Positions 35,780 to 43,818 of a DNA stretch of 64,000 nt are shown here, piece after piece. Numbering within the stretch: the stretch's first letter is position 1; every line of letters starts with the position of its first letter. The position numbers and the translations under genes are program-made. The stretch spans positions 62,001-126,000 of the forward strand of contig CAVYZF010000005.1 in assembly GCA_963772955.1 (NCBI GenBank). Reading direction: 5' to 3'. A model generated the notes under the pieces. It ran no database searches. It was given only the letters and a program-made list of their open reading frames with translations, and was not told the origin of the DNA. Source of the stretch: Gp6-AA40 sp963772955. Lineage in GTDB: Bacteria; Acidobacteriota; Vicinamibacteria; Vicinamibacterales; UBA2999.

Positions 35780-36607
35780 TCACGGTCGCCACCGACTGCC
35801 GTCTCTCGAGAACCACTCGAGCGTGCAGTCGTCGCCGTAGGTCTTGAGTACTTGGCGTCGCTCGAGCCCTGCCTGGGCCAGAAGATCGCGACATCGCGCG
35901 GGGGAACAGAACTGATGATGGAGCTCGACAACTGCCGCGTCCACGCGCTCCAGCAAATCGGCATAATTGGCGAGAAACAGCTCCTCGGCTCCCTCGATAT
36001 CGCACTTCAGCAGCGTAATGCGCACGTCGGTCGGCACGAGCTTCGTGAGATCGAGGAACGGCACACGCACACGAGACAACGATGGTGAACGGTCGACGAT
36101 CGAGTTCACGCCGGTATGTGCCGACGTCGAGATGCTCGCGGCGCCCGATCGTCTGCCGGCCAGCCCCAGGTGCAACGTGCAGGTGGAATCGAGCGGAGGC
36201 TGAGCGAGATTTTTCGCCAGCACCCGAAACGTCGATGGTGCACCTTCGACACAGATCACGTGGTGCCGACGTCCGGCGTGATCGGACCGCAGCCAACGAT
36301 CCATGAGTCGCAATGTGAAGAGGCCGACGTTCGCGCCGAGATCCAGGGTCCATGCGTCGTCGGGTGCGGTCTCGATCAGCTCGTCAATCACCGGATCGTA
36401 TTCACCGTCGACGAACACCTCGTTGTAAACCACCCAGTCGGAAAAAGAGCCGACCTCGACGCGAAGGCCGGAAGCGAGAGTGTGCTGAAGACGCCGGCGC
36501 GTTCGCCAGTGCAGGGCGCGAATCGACGAGCGGGCGCCTCTCAGTGCCCTCGTCACTGATAGCGGCAGGCTGCGCTTGATGTGCTCCCGTACTGCGGCAC
36601 CACGCAT
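35780..36607 (-). CDS. FkbM family methyltransferase
   Basis: A 275-residue SAM-dependent O-methyltransferase. Motif I is WTLDLGANVGLFTLRL, motif II is ICVEGAPSTF, and the family's signature LLKCDIEGAEELFLANY is intact. FkbM proteins often modify sugars or polyketides on the cell surface. It is divergent from a second methyltransferase gene with 142 bp between them. Confidence 0.88.
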   Translation of the reverse strand: MRGAAVREHIKRSLPLSVTRALRGARSSIRALHWRTRRRLQHTLASGLRVEVGSFSDWVVYNEVFVDGEYDPVIDELIETAPDDAWTLDLGANVGLFTLRLMDRWLRSDHAGRRHHVICVEGAPSTFRVLAKNLAQPPLDSTCTLHLGLAGRRSGAASISTSAHTGVNSIVDRSPSLSRVRVPFLDLTKLVPTDVRITLLKCDIEGAEELFLANYADLLERVDAAVVELHHQFCSPARCRDLLAQAGLERRQVLKTYGDDCTLEWFSRDGSRWRP

Positions 36608-36749
36608 GGCTTACGCTGTTCCCGTCCAGTTGATCCTATCGAAATCGCCGTGCCCTTGGGCTTCGGTTGAGCGCTTTGACCGATGCCCAACGAATCACCG
36701 GATCGGTGATAATCGCCGTTCGCTGCGGTCGACTCCTTGTGGCACGGTA

Positions 36750-37466
36750 ATGATGAGTTTAGCGAAACGCGCGCAGATGTGGACTGTCGATCAGTGGGGG
36801 CGTTTCCTGTCGGTAGTCCACTACCAGTTTTTCTTCGAGTCGCCGGGGCCCTGGAGCAGCGCGCTGGCGGCGCACGTGCAAACGTTGGAGCAGCGACGCA
36901 AGAAAGGTGATGTCCCCGCACCCAAGACGCAGTGGGAACAACAGTATCGGACCGGCCACTGGAACTTCCTGCGCAACATCGGTGAGCTTGGGCGCTTCAG
37001 CCTGATCGTCGGGTACATTCGTGAATTGAAGCCTGATGCGTGCGTTCTCGACGTCGGCTGCGGTGAGGGACTGCTTTTTCAACGTCTTCAGCCACGCGGG
37101 TGCAAGCGCTACCTGGGACTGGACATTTCCGAGACGGCCGTGGCGAAGGCGCGGGAAATGGGTGATGGCCACTTCATCTGCGCCGATGCCGAACGATACG
37201 CGCCGGAAGACACCTACGACGTCATGGTGTTCAACGAGTGCCTGTATTACTTCCACAAGCCGCTCGAGGCCGTCGATCGCTATGCCACTCGGCTGGCCCC
37301 ACAGGGAATCGTGATCGTGTCAACGTTCCCTGCGTCGCGTCGGGGGCGATCCATCTTACGGGCGTTGAAGCGCAAGTACGCTGTGCTGGACGAGACCCAC
37401 CTCTCGCACGCCTCGTTGTCGTGGACTTGCAGCGTCCTTGTGCCTTCACTCGAACGAGCGGACTAG
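36750..37466 (+). CDS. Class I SAM-dependent methyltransferase
   Basis: A 238-residue methyltransferase from ATG 36750 (ATG 36753 is equally good). Motif I is VLDVGCGEGLLFQRL, the acidic strand 2 end is YLGLDISETAVAKA, and motif IV is YDVMVFNECLYYFHKPLE. The C-terminal segment ILRALKRKYAVLDETHLSHA is duplicated in part at 33.0 kb. The hcp gene begins 21 nt after the stop with its own ribosome-binding site, so the two probably share a transcript. Confidence 0.87.
   Translation: MMSLAKRAQMWTVDQWGRFLSVVHYQFFFESPGPWSSALAAHVQTLEQRRKKGDVPAPKTQWEQQYRTGHWNFLRNIGELGRFSLIVGYIRELKPDACVLDVGCGEGLLFQRLQPRGCKRYLGLDISETAVAKAREMGDGHFICADAERYAPEDTYDVMVFNECLYYFHKPLEAVDRYATRLAPQGIVIVSTFPASRRGRSILRALKRKYAVLDETHLSHASLSWTCSVLVPSLERAD
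37339..37438 (+). repeat. Inverted-duplicate segment (partner 32998-33095)
   Basis: This 100-base stretch lies inside the methyltransferase gene and encodes its conserved C-terminal motif. The copy at 33.0 kb is in the opposite orientation. This copy is in frame and therefore likely the original. Confidence 0.75.
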
Positions 37467-37487
37467 GCGGCTCAGGAGATTTCAATC

Positions 37488-37967
37488 ATGGCCGTTGATG
37501 CGTTCATCACGTTCGAGGGCGTCAGCGTAGGCTCGGCGCCAGCCGCGTTCGAGATCAAGGATTTTTCGTTCGGCGTCGAGAATCCGACGACGATCGGCTC
37601 GGCGACCGGTGGTGCCGGCAAGGTCAAGTTCAACGGGTTCACCATCAAGAAGACCTCCGACCAGGCGTCCCCTGTTTTCTTCAAGAACTGCTGTGCGGGC
37701 GCACACTACAAGACCGTCACCGTGTCGATGCGCAGGACGGGCGGCGAGGCCGCGGCCAGGGAATACCTGCGGTTCAAGTTCGACACGGTCTTCACGACAA
37801 AGATCGACTGGTCGGGAGCCGGCGACGAAGGGCCGGAAGAGTCGATCACCTTCGTCTACGGCAAGCTCGGCATCAAGTTCACCCCGCAGGAGCAAGGCGC
37901 GAAGCCGGTGGCGGCCGGCTGGGATCAAGTCACGAACCGGGCCGCAGACGACTTCGCCCAGAACTGA
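37488..37967 (+). CDS. Orphan Hcp-like type VI secretion protein
   Basis: A 159-residue Hcp-family protein: AVDAFITFEGV start, KVKFNGFTIKKTSDQASPVF, KNCCAGAHYKTVTVSMRRTGG, YLRFKFDTVFTTKID and ESITFVYGKLGIKF, the strand order of the hexameric tube protein. It has no signal peptide; CAGGAG precedes ATG 37488. No VipA/B, VgrG, ClpV or other type VI genes are in the window. It may be an evolved Hcp with separate duty, or supply a system encoded elsewhere. Confidence 0.85.
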   Translation: MAVDAFITFEGVSVGSAPAAFEIKDFSFGVENPTTIGSATGGAGKVKFNGFTIKKTSDQASPVFFKNCCAGAHYKTVTVSMRRTGGEAAAREYLRFKFDTVFTTKIDWSGAGDEGPEESITFVYGKLGIKFTPQEQGAKPVAAGWDQVTNRAADDFAQN

Positions 37968-38169
37968 TCTGACGCTACCCAAAATCGGGGGACGTCACGA
38001 CAAGGCGCTGCTCGATCATCATCGCGATCCGGTTTCCAGTTCGGTTACTATCCGGCCGCCCAGTTGGGCACGGCGAATGAAGTTCCAAAGCGGCCGGACC
38101 CGCTTCGCACAGTAGTCGCGTCCGAACGAATCGAGATCTCGGTGGTTGTGGCAGGGTGAGGGGGGATCC

Positions 38170-40254
38170 GTGGCATTCAAGGGTGGTTGTGAACGAGTCG
38201 TCGGGAGAGTTCGACCGTGGATTCGAGCGGCCTTGTTCGTCGCTGTACTTGCCCTTCCCGTAACCGTCTTCGTCCAGTCCAGCCCGGAGCCGGCCGCCGG
38301 CCGGGGATGGTCGACCGTCATGGGCGATCTGGGAAATCGCTACTCCGCCCTCGATCAGATCAATACCCAAAATGTGTCGCGGCTCGGTGCCGGCTGGGTA
38401 TCCGAGCGACTAACTCCGCCAGCGAATTCGCGATCGATGACCGTCGTGAAGAACGGCATGATGTACTTCACCGCTCCGCCTAACGTCGTGAAGATCAACG
38501 CCAGGACGGGGCAGGTCGTATGGCGGTTCGCGACCAGCAGTGGTGGTGGGCGTGGCGGCGCCGCTTCCGCGCCGCCCGCGATCGGCGCGCCCGATCGCGA
38601 GGGAGTTGCGTTCGGAGACGGCCTCGTCTTCATCGGGACGTCCGACGCGCGGGTCATCGCCCTCCGCGACGACACGGGCGAGCTCGTTTGGAACCGGTAC
38701 GTCGGCGAAGACGCGCGTGACAAAGGACAGGGCATTGCGGGCGCTCCCGTGTATGCGGGCGGCATCGTGTCGGTCGGGCTGAGCGGAGACAACGGGTGGC
38801 GCGGACAAGTCGTGGGTCTCGACGGCAAGACGGGCCGCGAGGTCTGGCGGTGGTTTGCGGTGCCTGCACCCGGGGAGCCGGGGAGTGAGACCTGGCCCAA
38901 GACTGCGCAATGGAAGTTCGGCGGTGGCGCGCTGTGGCTCACCGGCGTGGCGGATGAAGAAGCCGGTCTGGTCTACTACGTCACGGGCAATGGTGTGCCG
39001 CAACTCTCCGGCGAGCATCGCGAGGGCAACAACCTGTTCATCTGCTCGATCGTCGCCCTCGACATAAAGACGGGGAAACTGAAGTGGCACTATCAGACGA
39101 TCCGTCACGACATCTGGGAGGCCGACATGTCCATCTCCCCCGTGCTGTACGACGCACAGGTCGGAGGCAGGACAGTGAAGGCGATCGGCGCGATCCGACC
39201 TGATGGCTACGTGTTCACCTTCGATCGAATCAGCGGCAAACCGCTGACGAAGATCGAGGAGCGCAGCGTCCCACAAGATCGGTTCCAGAAGACGGCAGCG
39301 ACGCAGCCGTTTCCTGCGAGCGCCGAAGGCGTCCTTCCCGACTGCGACTGGTGGCGGAAGACGCAGCCGATCCCGAAAGGCTTCGACGTCGGTTGCTACT
39401 ACCAGGCGGTGTCGATCGACAAGCCGAACGTGCTGTTCCCGTACTACGGGATGCGCGTCGCGCCGATGTCCTACAGCCAGCAGACCGGATATTTCTATGC
39501 CGTCGGGGAGCGATCGCTGCGCTGGCTTCGTCGCGCCGAGGACGGGTACTTCTTCAGCACCGCTTTCAGCAATCGCGTGCCCGGGCTCGATCGGCTCGAG
39601 TCCTTCGTGATGGCCGCGATCGACGGTACGACGCACAAGATCGTCTGGCGCAGGGAGTTTGCTTCCGGAGCGGGGCGCCCGAGCGGCGTCCTGACCACGG
39701 CTGGCGGCTTGCTGTTTCATGCCGCGCCGGACGGACACTTCAACGCTCACGACGCCAGGACCGGGGAGATCGTCTGGCAGTTCCAGACAGGTGCGCCCGC
39801 CGGCGGGCCAGCGGCCGCGTTCGAACTCGATGGCGAGCAGTACGTATCGCTCGTCACGAGCACGAACGTCTGGGCGTTCAAGCTCGGAGGCACGGTGCCG
39901 GCGCGACCGGCGCCGCCATCGCCCCGCGAGCCTGAGCTCTTTGCCGGGCAGGTCAGCGAAACGAGGCAGATTGAGACCGCCGCGCTGCAGCGCGACAACG
40001 CGTTCACCGGCGCGCGCTTCATGACCGACGAATACCAGTTCAATCCATACCGCACGAAAGTTCCGGTGGGAACGACGGTCACATGGCGCAACAACGGCAC
40101 CATGGTCCACACGGCCGTCGCTCAAGACGGTTCATGGTCCACGGGGCCAATCGATCCGGCGGGAGTCGCCGCCGTGACCTTCGATCGACCCGGGACCTAC
40201 GTCTACATCTGCAAGGAACATCCCTGGGCGTACGCGCAGATCATCGTTGAATAG
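38170..40254 (+). CDS. PQQ-dependent dehydrogenase fused to a C-terminal cupredoxin domain
   Basis: A 694-residue exported quinoprotein. From GTG 38170 (GAGGGGGG upstream) the signal peptide runs to about VTVFVQ. An eight-bladed PQQ propeller follows with repeated W-motifs (LKWHYQTIRHDIWEADMS, DGKTGREVWRW, GEIVWQFQTG). The last 90 residues are a type-1 copper domain: VPVGTTVTWRN, MVHTAVAQDG (His), YICKEHPW (Cys, His). The axial Met expected two or three residues after the second His is replaced (HPWAYAQ). The likely role is periplasmic oxidation of an alcohol or sugar, with electrons passing through the copper domain. Family copy 4 follows after 14 nt. Confidence 0.86.
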   Translation: MAFKGGCERVVGRVRPWIRAALFVAVLALPVTVFVQSSPEPAAGRGWSTVMGDLGNRYSALDQINTQNVSRLGAGWVSERLTPPANSRSMTVVKNGMMYFTAPPNVVKINARTGQVVWRFATSSGGGRGGAASAPPAIGAPDREGVAFGDGLVFIGTSDARVIALRDDTGELVWNRYVGEDARDKGQGIAGAPVYAGGIVSVGLSGDNGWRGQVVGLDGKTGREVWRWFAVPAPGEPGSETWPKTAQWKFGGGALWLTGVADEEAGLVYYVTGNGVPQLSGEHREGNNLFICSIVALDIKTGKLKWHYQTIRHDIWEADMSISPVLYDAQVGGRTVKAIGAIRPDGYVFTFDRISGKPLTKIEERSVPQDRFQKTAATQPFPASAEGVLPDCDWWRKTQPIPKGFDVGCYYQAVSIDKPNVLFPYYGMRVAPMSYSQQTGYFYAVGERSLRWLRRAEDGYFFSTAFSNRVPGLDRLESFVMAAIDGTTHKIVWRREFASGAGRPSGVLTTAGGLLFHAAPDGHFNAHDARTGEIVWQFQTGAPAGGPAAAFELDGEQYVSLVTSTNVWAFKLGGTVPARPAPPSPREPELFAGQVSETRQIETAALQRDNAFTGARFMTDEYQFNPYRTKVPVGTTVTWRNNGTMVHTAVAQDGSWSTGPIDPAGVAAVTFDRPGTYVYICKEHPWAYAQIIVE

Positions 40255-40268
40255 AAGGGGGCTGCCTC

Positions 40269-41252
40269 ATGAAAGGTGCAGCTATTGGCCTGGTCTTTGT
40301 GACGACGGTTGCGATATCGGCGGCGCAAAAGACCACGATACCGCGCACCAACGATGGCCATCCTGACCTGCAAGGCACGTGGAGCTACGCGACGCTAACA
40401 ACGCTCGAGCGCCCGGCAGAATTCAGGGACAAGCCATTTCTGACCGCAGCGGAAGCCACTGCGTTCGAACAGAAGACGCTCAAGATCCAGGATCGCGATC
40501 GGCGCGATGTGGACAATTCAACTGGACGGGGTTCGGACGGGCGCACGGACGTGGACCGCGCATACAACCAGGCGTGGTGGGAGTACGGATCGAAGATCGT
40601 CGGTACGCGCCGAACGTCGCTCGTCATCGACCCACCGGACGGCATGATTCCCGCCCTGACGCCAGACGGGGCTCGTCGCTCCCTCGACAAGCGTGGCCTG
40701 TGGATGGCGAACGGTCAGTACGAAGGCGGCGCGGCCGGCGCGGGCTTTGACTCGTACGCCGATCGTCCGATGCAGGAGCGATGCTTGGGCTGGACGGTCG
40801 CTGGGCCACCGATGATACCTGGCGCGTACAACAACAACGTCGGGATCGTCCAGACCTCCGACCATGTCGTCATCCTCAACGAGATGGTGCACGACCATCG
40901 TGTCATCCCGCTGGACGCGCGCCCGCGGCTCGGCGAGACGATTCGTTTGTGGATGGGCAGTTCACAGGCGCGCTGGGACGGCGACACTCTCGTCGTCTCG
41001 ACGACGAACTTCCGGCCGATGGTGTTTCGCAGCGCGAGCGACAAATTCACGCTGACCGAGAAGTTCACTCTCGTGGACGCTGGTACGTTGTTGTACGAGT
41101 TCACCGTCAACGATCCGCTCACGTGGGTCAGGCCGTGGACAGTGCAGTTCCCAATGACGCGGATCACCGAGCCGATATACGAGTACGCGTGCCACGAGGG
41201 GAACTACAGTCTGCGGAATATTCTCGCCGCTGCGCGAAGACTGGAGCGGTAG
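40269..41252 (+). CDS. Unnamed secreted family (PDLxGxW/RWEGDTLVV), copy 4
   Basis: A 327-residue protein with a short signal peptide (IGLVFVTTVAISAAQ). Marks: DGHPDLQGTW, VIDPPDGMIPAL, a Cys in ERCLGW, IVQTSDHVVILNEMVHDHR, LDARPRLG, GSSQARWDGDTLVVST, NDPLTWVRPW and EYACHEGNYSLRNILAAAR. It shares this last motif and the VHDHRVIPLD stretch with copy 5, so 4 and 5 form a subgroup. It is directly downstream of the PQQ-cupredoxin gene and surely cotranscribed. Confidence 0.82.
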   Translation: MKGAAIGLVFVTTVAISAAQKTTIPRTNDGHPDLQGTWSYATLTTLERPAEFRDKPFLTAAEATAFEQKTLKIQDRDRRDVDNSTGRGSDGRTDVDRAYNQAWWEYGSKIVGTRRTSLVIDPPDGMIPALTPDGARRSLDKRGLWMANGQYEGGAAGAGFDSYADRPMQERCLGWTVAGPPMIPGAYNNNVGIVQTSDHVVILNEMVHDHRVIPLDARPRLGETIRLWMGSSQARWDGDTLVVSTTNFRPMVFRSASDKFTLTEKFTLVDAGTLLYEFTVNDPLTWVRPWTVQFPMTRITEPIYEYACHEGNYSLRNILAAARRLER

Positions 41253-41269
41253 GCGCGCGAGAAGCCGCG

Positions 41270-42676
41270 CTACTGTCGCCGGTACCAGACGATGTCATCG
41301 GTGTCGTCTGGATGGTCGGAGTAGATCACCCTGGTGTCTCCGATGGCGTGCAGGGGCGTCGTTGGCAACTCGACAAGCACGTTGTTCGACAGCAGGATGC
41401 CTCCCGGCCGCAGCATCGACGCAACGTTGGCGAGCGCCAGCGACTGTTCGAAGACGCTGTAGTAGACGAGGATATTGGTCGCAACGATCAGATCGAAGCG
41501 GTCCTCGTCGGCTAACGGAGCAAGCCGTTCCACCACGATATTCAGATCGCGGACATCGAGGGAGGACACCACTTCCGGGCGGATGCGCGTTGCGCGCAGA
41601 TCGATGCCATCGGGATGAGAGATCGTGAGAGTCCTGTCTTCACCGATACGGCTGCCGAAGTTCTTCCAGAACCCGATCAGATCGGGACGCCATCGGCCAT
41701 CCCGATCGCGCGGCAACACGACCACATAGGATTCGCCTGTATCCGCGCGTCCGCGTGCGGCCTGAAGATGACGGTTGACTCTTGCACTGAGGTCGAGCGT
41801 TGTCAGACGGAGATCGTTCGTTCTCGCCACACCAAGCCGGCGCAGCGAGTCGATCACGGAGAACGGCTGGGTGGTCTGCGGTGGATAGAAGTCGTAGCCT
41901 TCGGCCTTGTCGGTGAAGTCGAGGCCAGGGCCGATGACGCCGACGCGGCGCACCGACGCGGCCTCGATCAGCCCCATCGACGTCAGTCTCTCGAGCGCCC
42001 GATCGATTGCGAAGTCCGGCCGGATCGATGTGTCAGAGGAGAGGCCGCGAGTGCGGTAGAGACTCGATCGGACCGCGAACTCGGGACCGTTCGGCGTCGA
42101 TCTCACCGCCTGAATCTCGCGCGCGTAGCCATCGATCTCGCCGGCCACGCGCGCGAGAAGGTCGTTGAAATAGATCCGCACCTGCTCTCGACCAGTTGCA
42201 GTCGTTGGATCGATACCCCGTCGCGCGACGACCTCACGAACGAACTGCAGTCGCTCGTTCCCACCCGGTGAGGCAATGCCTGCGATCAGGTCTGCTGTAC
42301 GCCCGCGCACGATCTCGGCGGCTTGCTGGCCGCCACTCATCTTGTCGCTGCTGTTCAGCGCACGTGGCAGCCTGGTGAACGTCGTGCCGAAGAGAAGGAA
42401 GTTGACGACGGAGTCTTCGTCGCCCCGCTCCAGCCGCGCGCGAATCTCGCGGTTGCGTCGCGACACCCAATCGCCCCAGACGGATTCGAGCTCGGACGCC
42501 GGTTTGCCAGCGAGCTCGGGCGGCAGGCTCGCCGCGAGACGCTCCAGGATCGGCTTCGCGTCCGGGAATGAAATCGGAGTCGCGACCGACATCGGTCCGG
42601 GCTGCACGGCATTACCCAAAGAGGTAATGCCGACCACGGCCGTAAGAACGGGCCAGCAGGGAATCGACCGCAGCAC
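41270..42676 (-). CDS. Exported CheR-like/SAM-methyltransferase-fold protein, unknown function
   Basis: About 468 residues. From GTG 42676 an N-terminal hydrophobic stretch (IPCWPVLTAVVGITSLGNA) looks like a signal peptide; ATG 42718 adds 14 residues. The last 120 residues resemble the end of a CheR/SAM methyltransferase fold: DEDRFDLIVATNILVYYSVF, then LANVASMLRPGGILLSNN. The usual SAM glycine motif is weak (RVGVIGPGLDF). An exported methyltransferase is odd because SAM is cytoplasmic, so it may be a degenerate fold or the leader may be a membrane anchor. It points away from the surrounding plus-strand block. Confidence 0.65.
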   Translation of the reverse strand: MLRSIPCWPVLTAVVGITSLGNAVQPGPMSVATPISFPDAKPILERLAASLPPELAGKPASELESVWGDWVSRRNREIRARLERGDEDSVVNFLLFGTTFTRLPRALNSSDKMSGGQQAAEIVRGRTADLIAGIASPGGNERLQFVREVVARRGIDPTTATGREQVRIYFNDLLARVAGEIDGYAREIQAVRSTPNGPEFAVRSSLYRTRGLSSDTSIRPDFAIDRALERLTSMGLIEAASVRRVGVIGPGLDFTDKAEGYDFYPPQTTQPFSVIDSLRRLGVARTNDLRLTTLDLSARVNRHLQAARGRADTGESYVVVLPRDRDGRWRPDLIGFWKNFGSRIGEDRTLTISHPDGIDLRATRIRPEVVSSLDVRDLNIVVERLAPLADEDRFDLIVATNILVYYSVFEQSLALANVASMLRPGGILLSNNVLVELPTTPLHAIGDTRVIYSDHPDDTDDIVWYRRQ

Positions 42677-42774
42677 GCGCGAATTGTAGCGTTGAGGCGT
42701 TCGGCTGCGTGCTACCATCCGGCCCGATTCATACTGTTTTCATTGGGGCGTTCGAGAATCCGGGGGACGTGGCC

Positions 42775-43818
42775 ATGCGTCATTACTCTCTTACCTCGTT
42801 CGGTGCTCTCGCGTTAGCGTGCACAGCCGCCTTACTTCCGCACACCTCCGTCGCTGGGCAGTCACAGGGAACTACTGCGGCCGCATCTCGAGAGGCGGGC
42901 AGCACAACCTGGAAGCCGGCACGTACCGCGTGGGGTGATCCCGATCTCACGGGCATCTATTCAAACAGCGACGAGAGTGGCATTCCATTCGAACGCCCTG
43001 CCCAGTTCGAGGGCCGTCGTCTCGAGGACATCACGGCAAAGGAACTGGAGGATCTCCGGGTGGCACGGCGCGGCGCTACAGCGTCGAACTCCGTGGCCGA
43101 GGACCGTCCCGTCGATCGCGAGGTCTTCTGGGAAAACCTGAACGCGGTGAACAGTCGCGCATGGCTAGTCGTGGATCCCCCGGACGGAAAGATCCCGGCG
43201 ATGACGCCCGAGGCGCGAAGCCGGGCAGCGGCTCGAGCCGAGGCGCGAAAGAAGAGCGGTCGCGGACCAGCCGATGCTCCGCAAGACCGCAGCCTGTACG
43301 ACCGGTGCATCTCTCGCGGATTGCCCGGATCGATGATGCCGGCGATTTACGGAAGCTCGTACGAGATCGTGCAGGGGCCGAACTTCGTGGCGATCGTCTA
43401 CGAGATGGTTCACGAGACCCGTGTGATTCCACTCGATGGCCAGCCGCACGTCGGAAAGGGCGTCACGAGTTACATGGGCGACGCCCGCGGCCGTTGGGAA
43501 GGCGAGACGCTGGTCGTCGAAACCACCAACTTCAAGGATCAGATCGCGTACCGAAACGCCAATGGTGAGGCCCTGCGGCTGACGGAGCGCTTCACGGCAA
43601 CCGGTCCGAACAGCATTGAATGGGCGGTAACCGTTGACGATCCGACGACATGGACGAGGCCGTGGACGTTTGCCATGAACCTGACCAAGAAGGATGCGAC
43701 GCAGCGGCCCTTCGAATACGCATGTCACGAAGGCAACTACGGCTTGCGAAACATCCTGAGTGCGGCGCGCGCGGAAGAGAAGGCTGCGCAAGCGGCACCG
43801 TCGGGCAGCGGCAAGTGA
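42775..43818 (+). CDS. Unnamed secreted family (PDLxGxW/RWEGDTLVV), copy 5
   Basis: A 347-residue protein from ATG 42775 (GGGGGA upstream), with a signal peptide to about TSVAGQ. Marks: WGDPDLTGIY (Tyr instead of Trp), VVDPPDGKIPAMTPEA, DRCISRGLPG, IVYEMVHETRVIPLDG, GDARGRWEGETLVVET, ERF, DDPTTWTRPW and EYACHEGNYGLRNILSAAR. Its TGA overlaps the GTG of the DUF1592 gene (GTGA), so family protein and cytochrome are made from one coupled message. Confidence 0.82.
   Translation: MRHYSLTSFGALALACTAALLPHTSVAGQSQGTTAAASREAGSTTWKPARTAWGDPDLTGIYSNSDESGIPFERPAQFEGRRLEDITAKELEDLRVARRGATASNSVAEDRPVDREVFWENLNAVNSRAWLVVDPPDGKIPAMTPEARSRAAARAEARKKSGRGPADAPQDRSLYDRCISRGLPGSMMPAIYGSSYEIVQGPNFVAIVYEMVHETRVIPLDGQPHVGKGVTSYMGDARGRWEGETLVVETTNFKDQIAYRNANGEALRLTERFTATGPNSIEWAVTVDDPTTWTRPWTFAMNLTKKDATQRPFEYACHEGNYGLRNILSAARAEEKAAQAAPSGSGK

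Noticed and set aside
38410..40125. 571-codon open frame antisense to the PQQ dehydrogenase
   Set aside because: Arg/His-rich shadow frame of a GC-rich gene, no family motif, sense gene is clear.
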